From the NCBI GenBank assembly GCA_024643545.1, contig JAHEMR010000010.1:27529-91528 (forward strand): DNA of 64,000 nucleotides. Reading direction: 5' to 3'. Below, one piece after another: positions 46,294 through 53,515 of the stretch; the first letter of the stretch is position 1, and each line of letters opens with the position of its first letter. The notes below the pieces were generated by a model. The model saw nothing but the letters and a program-made list of their open reading frames with translations. It was not told the DNA's origin and did no database searches. The position numbers and the translations under genes were made by a program. The stretch is from Crocinitomicaceae bacterium. GTDB lineage: Bacteria; Bacteroidota; Bacteroidia; Flavobacteriales_D; Crocinitomicaceae.

Positions 46294-47328
46294 ATGTCAA
46301 AGTCAAAAGAACAAAACGTAGAAAAATTAAAAGCACTCCAATTAACGATGGAGAAATTAGACAAAACCTTTGGAAAAGGTTCTGTAATGAAATTAGGAGA
46401 TTCTCCCGTAGAAAAAGTGGAAGTCATTCCAACCGGATCCATTACACTTGATTTAGCCTTAGGTATCAACGGTTATCCAAAAGGACGCGTTGTTGAAATC
46501 TATGGCCCAGAGTCATCCGGTAAAACAACCTTAGCGATTCATGCCATTGCTGAAGTACAGAAACAAGGTGGAATTGCTGCATTTATCGATGCGGAACATG
46601 CCTTTGATCAATTCTACGCTCAGAAATTAGGTGTTGATGTTGCAAATTTATTGATCTCACAACCTGACAATGGTGAACAAGCATTGGAAATCGCAGACAA
46701 TTTGATTCGCTCAGGTGCAATCGACTTAATCGTTATTGACTCCGTAGCGGCATTAACTCCAAAAGCGGAGATTGAAGGTGAAATGGGCGATTCTCAAATG
46801 GGCTTACAGGCTCGTTTAATGTCTAAGGCTCTAAGAAAATTAACGGGATCAATCAATAAAGCTGGCTGTTGTTGCATCTTCATTAACCAATTACGTGATA
46901 AAATTGGTGTGATGTTTGGAAATCCAGAAACAACGACTGGTGGTAACGCTTTGAAATTCTACTCGTCCGTCCGCATCGATATTCGTCGTGCTACTCAAAT
47001 TAAAGAAGGGGATGAAGTAATGGGTAACCGTGTGAAAGTAAAAGTGGTTAAAAACAAGGTTGCACCACCATTTAGAAAAGCCGAATTCGATATCATGTAT
47101 GGTGAAGGAATTTCGAAAATTGGTGAAATCATCGATCTTGGTGTAGACCTAAACATCCTTAAGAAAAGTGGTTCTTGGTTCTCTTATGGTGAAACGAAAC
47201 TTGGACAAGGACGTGATTCGATTAAATCAATTTTAATGGATAACCCAGCATTAGCAGAAGAATTAGAAGAGAAAATTAAAAAAGCTCTTGGTTCACCCGC
47301 TTCAACAGAAGAGGTGTTGCAAGACTAA
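46294..47328 (+). CDS. recA: Recombinase RecA
   Basis: 344 residues. Walker [13 protein letters not shown] and Walker [11 protein letters not shown] are clear, and [14 protein letters not shown] plus the DNA-binding loops are intact. Homologous recombination and SOS coprotease. Promoter TACATTTG at 46241-46248 leaves a leader of about 40 nt. Terminator at 47347-47379. No LexA-type site is recognised upstream. Confidence 0.97.
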   Translation: MSKSKEQNVEKLKALQLTMEKLDKTFGKGSVMKLGDSPVEKVEVIPTGSITLDLALGINGYPKGRVVEIYGPESSGKTTLAIHAIAEVQKQGGIAAFIDAEHAFDQFYAQKLGVDVANLLISQPDNGEQALEIADNLIRSGAIDLIVIDSVAALTPKAEIEGEMGDSQMGLQARLMSKALRKLTGSINKAGCCCIFINQLRDKIGVMFGNPETTTGGNALKFYSSVRIDIRRATQIKEGDEVMGNRVKVKVVKNKVAPPFRKAEFDIMYGEGISKIGEIIDLGVDLNILKKSGSWFSYGETKLGQGRDSIKSILMDNPALAEELEEKIKKALGSPASTEEVLQD

Positions 47329-47346
47329 GTGCATATCGTTTGGTTG

Positions 47347-47379
47347 AAAACGGCGTCTTCGGATGCCGTTTTTTTTTCA
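47347..47379 (+). terminator. Rho-independent terminator after recA
   Basis: AAAACGGC pairs with GCCGTTTT around a ten-base loop (GTCTTCGGAT), followed by a run of T. Confidence 0.88.
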
Positions 47380-47423
47380 ATAAAAAATTCGTTATTTTTG
47401 GATTCAATCAAAACAATTACACA

Positions 47424-48131
47424 ATGAAAAAAATTATTGGTCTATTCCTACTAGGTGCACTCGTTGTAACAACAAATTCCAGCTGTAAAAAGAAAGGCTG
47501 TACTGACAATACCGCAACTAATTACAACAGCTCTGCAAAAAAAGACGATGGAAGCTGTCTTTATACGCCGATTATTACCTTGAACGGTAATGCAATTGTA
47601 AATGTGAATGTTGGCGCAACATATACTGATGCGGGCGCAACAGCCATGAACAAGGATGGATCTACAGTTACTGTTACAACAACTAGCACAGTAAATACTG
47701 CGAATAAAGGCACTTATACCGTAACATACACTGCTACTAACGCAAATGGTACAACAACCGCTCAACGCACAGTAAATGTTGTCATTGGACAAGATAACTG
47801 GTTAGTAACTTGGAGTCTTTCTAGCGATTGTGGTGCAACAGCATTTCCTTTAGCAACCGCTCCAGTTATCACAGCAGGAAGCAATGCCACTTCACTAAAC
47901 ATCGACAACATGTTTAACTTAATCGGAGGAACAGCTACTGCAACCATTAACGGTTCATCGGTAAACATTCCACAACAAACTGTTGATGCAACAATTGGTC
48001 AAATTACTTACTCAGGAACAGGCACAATGAACGACCAAGGAAACATCATTGTTATAACGTATACATATGACAACAATGCTCCTTTAATTGGAGGCTCAGG
48101 AACATGTACAGCAACATACGTGAAACAATAA
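47424..48131 (+). CDS. Lipoprotein with DUF5011/Ig-like domain
   Basis: About 235 residues. ATG at 47424 gives a lipoprotein signal (TTNSSC). A short Cys-bearing segment (CTDNTATNYNSSAKKDDGSC) resembles the small disulfide motif found in many Bacteroidota surface proteins. Residues about 50-125 match DUF5011: GATYTDAGATAMNKDG and NKGTYTVTYTATNANG. The last 100 residues form a beta-domain with two Cys, perhaps lipocalin-like. Function unknown. Confidence 0.78.
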   Translation: MKKIIGLFLLGALVVTTNSSCKKKGCTDNTATNYNSSAKKDDGSCLYTPIITLNGNAIVNVNVGATYTDAGATAMNKDGSTVTVTTTSTVNTANKGTYTVTYTATNANGTTTAQRTVNVVIGQDNWLVTWSLSSDCGATAFPLATAPVITAGSNATSLNIDNMFNLIGGTATATINGSSVNIPQQTVDATIGQITYSGTGTMNDQGNIIVITYTYDNNAPLIGGSGTCTATYVKQ

Positions 48132-48151
48132 ACAGAGATCAACTCATTTTT

Positions 48152-48178
48152 AAAGGCAGGTAAAACCTGCCTTTTTTT
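48152..48178 (+). terminator. Rho-independent terminator
   Basis: AAAGGCAGG pairs with CCTGCCTTT around TAAAA and is followed by seven T. Confidence 0.9.
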
Positions 48179-48213
48179 GTATCCTAGGTTACACCCATGA
48201 TTCTTGTAATGAC

Positions 48214-48221
48214 TAACTTTG
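48214..48221 (+). promoter_or_regulatory. TAACTTTG -7 box of thioredoxin, predicted leaderless start
   Basis: Perfect box ending 4 nt before the ATG at 48226. The preceding terminator ends at 48178, so the promoter is squeezed between the two. Confidence 0.55.
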
Positions 48222-48225
48222 TCCT

Positions 48226-48522
48226 ATGGGAAAATTCAATGAAATAATTAAATCAGAAATACCAACTTTGGTTGACTTCCACGCAACATGGTGCGGACCT
48301 TGCAAAACAATGAGTCCAATTTTAGAGGATCTCAAAAAACAAATGGGTTCAAAAATTCGCATCCTAAAAATTGATGTCGATAAAAATCAAGATGTCGCAG
48401 CACGATTCAAGGTAAGAGGCGTTCCCACATTTGTGCTCTTTAAAAACAGTGAAGTTCTGTGGAGAGAAAGTGGTGCATTCCCATTAGCAACATTAAAGGC
48501 TAAAATTCAAGCTGTTTTATAA
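48226..48522 (+). CDS. Thioredoxin
   Basis: 98 residues with the WCGPC active site at residues 22-26 and the cis-Pro loop VRGVPTFVLF. Cytoplasmic dithiol reductant, partner for MsrB and Bcp. Alone in its transcription unit with an apparent leaderless message. The symbol is not given because trxA paralogues cannot be ruled out. Confidence 0.93.
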   Translation: MGKFNEIIKSEIPTLVDFHATWCGPCKTMSPILEDLKKQMGSKIRILKIDVDKNQDVAARFKVRGVPTFVLFKNSEVLWRESGAFPLATLKAKIQAVL

Positions 48523-48553
48523 AAAAACGTAACCCTTATTTTTTTCCTACGTA

Positions 48554-48585
48554 TTTGCATACCATGGCGGAAAACTCTACTTTTG
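48554..48585 (+). promoter_or_regulatory. Two-part promoter of hppA (TTTG, 20 nt, TACTTTTG)
   Basis: TTTG at 48554-48557 and TACTTTTG at 48578-48585 are 20 nt apart, the best match to the Bacteroidota -33/-7 arrangement in the window. The leader is about 30 nt. Confidence 0.6.
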
Positions 48586-48618
48586 CCAGCGTAAAATTTA
48601 ACAAATTAACAAATTAGT

Positions 48619-51120
48619 ATGGAATCAATGATGATTTATGTGCCTATCGTAATGGCCGTTATCGGATTGCTGTTTATGGCAATGAAAAGAGCTTGGGTTT
48701 TAAAACAAGATGCTGGAGATGGAAAAATGAAAGAAATTTCAGACTACATCTACGAAGGAGCACTTGCTTTTCTTAAAGCAGAATATAGACTTTTAGCCGT
48801 TTTCGTGCTAATTGCAAGTGTTGTTTTAGCTGGAATCACTTTCGTGCCAGGCGTGAAAACACATTTATTAATCATCATCGCTTTCATCTTTGGAGCGATC
48901 TTTTCTGCACTTGCAGGAAACATGGGGATGAAAATTGCAACAAAAACAAACGTTCGCACCACACAAGCTGCTCGTACTAGTTTACCACAAGCATTGAAAG
49001 TTTCTTTCGGTGGTGGAACAGTAATGGGACTTGGAGTTGCGGGATTAGCTGTTTTAGGTTTGACGGCATTCTTCATTTTCTTTTTCCACTTCTTTATGGG
49101 AGGTAAATGGACAAATACAGAAGACATGACGATCGTACTTGAAACACTGGCTGGATTTTCTTTAGGTGCTGAATCAATCGCATTGTTTGCGCGTGTTGGT
49201 GGTGGTATTTATACCAAAGCTGCTGACGTTGGAGCTGACCTTGTTGGTAAAGTGGAAGCTGGTATTCCAGAAGATGATCCACGTAACCCTGCTACAATTG
49301 CAGATAACGTAGGTGATAACGTAGGTGACGTTGCCGGAATGGGTGCCGATTTATTTGGATCATATGTAGCAACTGTATTAGCTGCAATGGTACTTGGTAA
49401 CTATGTGATCAAAGACATGGGTGGAAGTATTGAAGATGCTTTCGGTGGTATCGGTCCAATCTTATTGCCAATGGCAATTGCTGGATTCGGAATCCTTTTC
49501 TCTATTATCGGAACAATGCTTGTACGCATTACAAGTAATGATGCAAAAGAAAAACAAGTTCAAGGAGCTTTAAACCTTGGAAACTGGGTATCTATTGCCT
49601 TAACAGCAGTTGCGTGTTACGTTTTAGTAACGTGGATGTTACCAGCTAAAATGTCGATGGAATTCTTTGGTGAAGGTCTTCAAGAAATTTCTTCCATGCG
49701 CGTATTTTTCGCAACGATCGTTGGATTATTTGTGGGTGGTGTTATTTCATCCGTAACTGAATACTATACAGGATTAGGTACAAAACCAGTTTTGAAAATC
49801 GTTCAAAAGTCATCAACAGGTGCTGGAACAAACGTTATCGCAGGTTTAGCGACTGGAATGATCTCGACGTTCCCAACTGTTCTTTTGTTCGCCGGTGCAA
49901 TCTGGGGATCTTACGCTTTAGCAGGATTCTACGGTGTGGCTTTAGCTGCTTCTGCAATGATGGCAACAACAGCTATGCAATTAGCAATTGATGCTTTCGG
50001 CCCAATCTCTGACAACGCAGGTGGTATCGCTGAAATGAGCGAATTACCAAAAGAAGTTCGTCAACGTACTGATATTTTGGATTCAGTTGGAAATACGACA
50101 GCTGCAACTGGTAAAGGATTTGCAATTGCATCTGCAGCGTTAACTTCATTGGCTTTGTTCGCTGCTTATGTAACATTTACAGGAATTGATGGAATCAACA
50201 TCTTTAAAGCGCCAGTATTAGCGATGTTATTCGTTGGTGGAATGATTCCGGTTGTATTCTCTGCGTTAGCAATGAATTCAGTTGGTAAAGCGGCAATGGA
50301 CATGGTGTACGAAGTTCGTCGTCAGTTCAAAGAAATTCCAGGAATCATGGAAGGTACAGGAAAACCTGAATACGGTAAATGTGTGGAAATTTCGACAAAA
50401 GCAGCTTTACGCGAAATGATGTTGCCAGGAATTTTAACAATTGGTTTCCCTATTTTAATTGCAACATTACCAATGTTATTAGGATACAGCAACCAATTAA
50501 TCGCTGAAATGCTTGGTGGTTATATGGCTGGTGTTACTGTTTCTGGTGTTCTTTGGGCAGTATTCCAAAACAACGCAGGTGGAGCATGGGATAATGCTAA
50601 GAAATCATTCGAAGCAGGTGTTGAAATCAACGGTGAAATGACATACAAAGGTTCAGACGCTCACAAAGCAGCGGTAACTGGAGATACAGTTGGAGATCCA
50701 TTCAAAGATACTTCTGGTCCATCCATGAACATCTTAATTAAATTGACATGTTTAATTGGATTAGTAATCGCGCCGATCTTAGGAAATGGTGCCGAGGAAA
50801 AAGGTGGATGTGACAGTAAGAAAGCAACATGCGAAATGCGTGAAGGTGGCAATTGTATGTCCAAGGAGATGTGCGCTGGCGAAAGCAAAATGTGTCATGA
50901 AGGTATGGAAATGTGTCATGAAGGAAAAATGAACATGAAATGTGACATGAATGAATGTGCAAAAATGTCGAAAACAGAATGCGCTAAAATGTGTGATGAA
51001 AAAGGATGTTCACCTGAAGAGAAAGCAATTTGCATGGCGCATTACGGAAAAGATGGTAAATGGTTAGGAAAGACTAAGGAATGTGCGAAAGATAAAAAAG
51101 CATGTTGCAAAGGACACTAA
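48619..51120 (+). CDS. hppA: K+-dependent membrane pyrophosphatase (Na+ or H+ pump) with Cys/Met-rich tail
   Basis: 833 residues. About 15-16 TM segments; the PPi-binding block KAADVGADLVGKVE and DNVGDNVGDVAGMGADLFGSYV are intact. GNTTAATGKGFA has Ala and Gly at the two positions that mark the K+-dependent class, so a Na+-pumping or K+-dependent H+ pump is expected. Homologues end near residue 720-730. Here residues about 724-833 form a hydrophilic tail with 15 Cys, 12 Met and 4 His, including repeats like CHEGMEMCHEG. No frameshift is needed to read it, and it ends at a terminator. Confidence 0.95.
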   Translation: MESMMIYVPIVMAVIGLLFMAMKRAWVLKQDAGDGKMKEISDYIYEGALAFLKAEYRLLAVFVLIASVVLAGITFVPGVKTHLLIIIAFIFGAIFSALAGNMGMKIATKTNVRTTQAARTSLPQALKVSFGGGTVMGLGVAGLAVLGLTAFFIFFFHFFMGGKWTNTEDMTIVLETLAGFSLGAESIALFARVGGGIYTKAADVGADLVGKVEAGIPEDDPRNPATIADNVGDNVGDVAGMGADLFGSYVATVLAAMVLGNYVIKDMGGSIEDAFGGIGPILLPMAIAGFGILFSIIGTMLVRITSNDAKEKQVQGALNLGNWVSIALTAVACYVLVTWMLPAKMSMEFFGEGLQEISSMRVFFATIVGLFVGGVISSVTEYYTGLGTKPVLKIVQKSSTGAGTNVIAGLATGMISTFPTVLLFAGAIWGSYALAGFYGVALAASAMMATTAMQLAIDAFGPISDNAGGIAEMSELPKEVRQRTDILDSVGNTTAATGKGFAIASAALTSLALFAAYVTFTGIDGINIFKAPVLAMLFVGGMIPVVFSALAMNSVGKAAMDMVYEVRRQFKEIPGIMEGTGKPEYGKCVEISTKAALREMMLPGILTIGFPILIATLPMLLGYSNQLIAEMLGGYMAGVTVSGVLWAVFQNNAGGAWDNAKKSFEAGVEINGEMTYKGSDAHKAAVTGDTVGDPFKDTSGPSMNILIKLTCLIGLVIAPILGNGAEEKGGCDSKKATCEMREGGNCMSKEMCAGESKMCHEGMEMCHEGKMNMKCDMNECAKMSKTECAKMCDEKGCSPEEKAICMAHYGKDGKWLGKTKECAKDKKACCKGH

Positions 51121-51145
51121 TCCAATAAAACCAAATAGATTGAAG

Positions 51146-51173
51146 AAAGCCACCCAATGAGGTGGCTTTTTTA
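51146..51173 (+). terminator. Rho-independent terminator after hppA
   Basis: AAAGCCACC pairs with GGTGGCTTT around CAATGA, then six T. Confidence 0.9.
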
Positions 51174-51217
51174 TTACGGCCAAAGTTAAAATCCTTAAAT
51201 CGTACGAAATAGCTTCC

Positions 51218-51225
51218 TATCTTTG
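51218..51225 (+). promoter_or_regulatory. TATCTTTG -7 box, predicted leaderless start
   Basis: Perfect box ending 4 nt before the ATG at 51230. Confidence 0.55.
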
Positions 51226-51229
51226 TTTC

Positions 51230-51583
51230 ATGATTGAAAATCTGAACACCAAAAACAAGGATTTCTTCGAGCAAGTTTTTCAGGTAGTAAAACTCATCCC
51301 TACAGGACGTGCAACTTCCTATGGTGCAATTGCCAACTACCTTGGATCGAAACGCGGAGCGAGACTTGTAGGTTGGGCAATGAATGCATCGCATCAATAT
51401 GCTGGAATTCCTGCTCACCGTGTGGTCAATCGCAACGGTTTGTTAAGTGGTAAAATGCACTTCCCTACTCCTAACGCCATGCAGGAAGCGCTGGAGTCCG
51501 AAGGAATCGAAATTCAAGACGATCAAATTCAACACTTTTCAAAAATCTTTTGGGATCCTTCCAAAGAATTAATTTTACCTTAA
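51230..51583 (+). CDS. Alkyltransferase-like (ATL) protein, MGMT fold
   Basis: 117 residues of the O6-alkylguanine-DNA alkyltransferase C-terminal domain. IPTGRATSYGAIANYLGSK carries the Tyr and Arg-finger region, and PAHRVV replaces the catalytic PCHRV: residue 62 is Ala in place of Cys. Known ATL proteins bind O6-alkylguanine without repairing it and flag the lesion for nucleotide excision repair. It has a leaderless-type promoter and is followed by the trans-sulfuration enzyme gene, without overlap. Confidence 0.85.
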   Translation: MIENLNTKNKDFFEQVFQVVKLIPTGRATSYGAIANYLGSKRGARLVGWAMNASHQYAGIPAHRVVNRNGLLSGKMHFPTPNAMQEALESEGIEIQDDQIQHFSKIFWDPSKELILP

Positions 51584-51615
51584 AGTTTCTGCTAATTTTG
51601 CATAAAATTCAACAC

Positions 51616-52755
51616 ATGAAATTCGCTACAAAAGCTATACACGCCGGAGTTCATCCAGATCCAGCAACAGGTGCAATTATGACACCCATCTACCAAACAT
51701 CAACATATGTTCAAGATGGTGTTGGAAATCACAAGGGTTACGAATATTCTCGTACACAAAATCCTACGCGTCATGCATTGGAAAAGAACATCGCAGCTAT
51801 TGAAAACGGGAAATACGGTGCTTGTTTTGGTTCGGGACTAGCGGCAATAGACTGTGTGTTGAAAATGTTAAATCCAGGTGATGAGGTTATTTCGACAAAC
51901 GACTTATACGGTGGATCGTACCGCATTTTTAAAACCATTTTTGAAAAATACGGAATCATATTCCATTTTGTGAATATGCAAGATGTAGCTGCTGTAGCTA
52001 CATTGGTTAACGAGAAAACAAAAATGATTTGGGTAGAAACTCCTACTAATCCAATGATGAATATTGTTGACATCGAAGCAATGGCGAAAATTTCCAAAGC
52101 CGCTGGAGCGATGTTATGTGTTGATAACACTTTCGCCACACCTTACTTGCAAAATCCATTAGATTTAGGCGCTGACATGGTAATGCATTCAGTAACAAAA
52201 TACCTTGGTGGACACTCAGATGTTGTGATGGGCGCGTTGGTTTGTTCCGATGAGAACATTGCAAACGAAATGTACCGCATTCAAAATTCAAGTGGCGCTG
52301 TTACTGCTCCAATGGACTCATTTCTGGTGTTACGGGGAATTAAAACACTGCATTTACGCGTTCAACGTCATTGTGAAAACGGTGAGAAAGTTGCCCGCTT
52401 CTTAGCAGCACATCCAAAAATCGACAAAGTATATTGGCCAGGATTCGAAACGCACCCAAATCATGAGGTGGCTAAACGACAAATGCGCGGTTTTGGCGGA
52501 ATGATTTCGTTTAATTTAAAAGGAAATCAATTAGAGGACGCTTTAAACATTGTGAAAAAAGTCGAAATCTTCGCTTTAGCTGAATCATTGGGAGGTGTTG
52601 AATCATTGATCGGACATCCAGCGACAATGACACATGCATCCATTCCAAAAGATGTACGCGAACAAAGTGGCGTTGTTGATTCGTTAATTAGACTGAGCGT
52701 AGGAATAGAAGATGCTGACGACTTAATTGCCGATTTAACACAAGCACTCGCTTAA
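51616..52755 (+). CDS. Trans-sulfuration PLP enzyme (cystathionine gamma-synthase/beta-lyase family)
   Basis: 379 residues. ATG at 51616 is chosen; the longer frame would start inside the previous gene. YQTSTYVQDG and YEYSRTQNPTRHALE match the Met/Cys metabolism PLP family. SVTKYLGGHSDVVMG contains the Schiff-base Lys, and ESLGGVESLIGHPATMTH is the C-terminal signature. MetB, MetC and CGL paralogues cannot be separated from sequence alone. Promoter TAATTTTG at 51593-51600 leaves about 10 nt of leader. Confidence 0.88.
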   Translation: MKFATKAIHAGVHPDPATGAIMTPIYQTSTYVQDGVGNHKGYEYSRTQNPTRHALEKNIAAIENGKYGACFGSGLAAIDCVLKMLNPGDEVISTNDLYGGSYRIFKTIFEKYGIIFHFVNMQDVAAVATLVNEKTKMIWVETPTNPMMNIVDIEAMAKISKAAGAMLCVDNTFATPYLQNPLDLGADMVMHSVTKYLGGHSDVVMGALVCSDENIANEMYRIQNSSGAVTAPMDSFLVLRGIKTLHLRVQRHCENGEKVARFLAAHPKIDKVYWPGFETHPNHEVAKRQMRGFGGMISFNLKGNQLEDALNIVKKVEIFALAESLGGVESLIGHPATMTHASIPKDVREQSGVVDSLIRLSVGIEDADDLIADLTQALA

Positions 52756-52757
52756 TT

Positions 52758-53504
52758 TTACAATTGATCCAGGCTTTTAAAGAACTGTTCCTTTTTTGCT
52801 GGTGAAAGAGGAATGGATGTTCCGTCTTTGAGAATGACTGACCCTCCGTCATGTTTGTCATAACGTTCCACGCAGTTCAAGTTGATCAAATGGGACTGAT
52901 GCACTCTGAAAAATTGAAGTCCTGACAACAGCGTATCGTAATCCTTCAAGGTCTTGGATACAAGAATTTTCTTTCCATCATTCAAGTAAAAAAAGGTATA
53001 GTTTTTATCCGCTTCACAATGAACGATGTCATCAATTTCAACAACAAAAATACTTTCTTGTGTTTTTAACACCAGTTTTCTTTTTAAATGAGGTTGAATA
53101 TTGTGCTGTAGGGCTTGAAGTTGGTGATCGTCCTTTTTATGAGACAATAACTGAAGTGCATTCGTCACCGCATTTCTTAACTCCTCGGCATCAATCGGTT
53201 TTAAGATATAATCCAATGCGCTAAATTTGATTGCCTGTACTGCAAATTCTTGAAAGGCCGTAATAAAAATGATCTCAAATTGCTTGTGTGCGACACTTTT
53301 CAATACATCAAATCCATTGCCATCCGGCATTTGTATATCCAATAAAACGATGTCTGGTTTTATACGTTCAATCGCTTCTATTCCCGATTGTACGTTCTCG
53401 CCATCGGTATAGATTTCCAACTTTAAATCAAAAGATTCAAGCATTTTTCGGATAAATTCCCTGGTTGGATTTTCATCGTCGATAATGAGTACTTTTCTTG
53501 TCAT
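52758..53504 (-). CDS. LytTR-family response regulator
   Basis: 248 residues. The receiver domain (1-125) has the acidic pair DDE at residues 9-11 and phosphoacceptor D56 in LLDIQMPDG, with LDYILKPID at the end. A LytTR DNA-binding domain covers about 140-245 (LVLKTQESIFVVEIDDIVHCEA; RVHQSHLINL). It starts 11 nt after the histidine kinase gene and is its likely partner. It ends 2 nt from the convergent trans-sulfuration enzyme gene. Confidence 0.93.
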   Translation of the reverse strand: MTRKVLIIDDENPTREFIRKMLESFDLKLEIYTDGENVQSGIEAIERIKPDIVLLDIQMPDGNGFDVLKSVAHKQFEIIFITAFQEFAVQAIKFSALDYILKPIDAEELRNAVTNALQLLSHKKDDHQLQALQHNIQPHLKRKLVLKTQESIFVVEIDDIVHCEADKNYTFFYLNDGKKILVSKTLKDYDTLLSGLQFFRVHQSHLINLNCVERYDKHDGGSVILKDGTSIPLSPAKKEQFFKSLDQL

Positions 53505-53515
53505 ACCTATTGATT

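Noticed and set aside
47640..47780. Tandem ACA/ACT-rich stretch as a DNA repeat
   Set aside because: It is Thr-rich coding sequence of the DUF5011 domain; no unit is repeated exactly.
47451..47792. 113-codon minus-strand ORF rich in Cys and Ile opposite the DUF5011 lipoprotein
   Set aside because: It mirrors a Thr/Asn/Val-rich plus-strand gene with signal peptide and terminator; the Cys come from complementing ACA/GCA codons.
51584..51615. Riboswitch upstream of the trans-sulfuration enzyme
   Set aside because: Only about 30 bases separate it from the previous gene, too few for a SAM riboswitch, and a normal promoter box is present.
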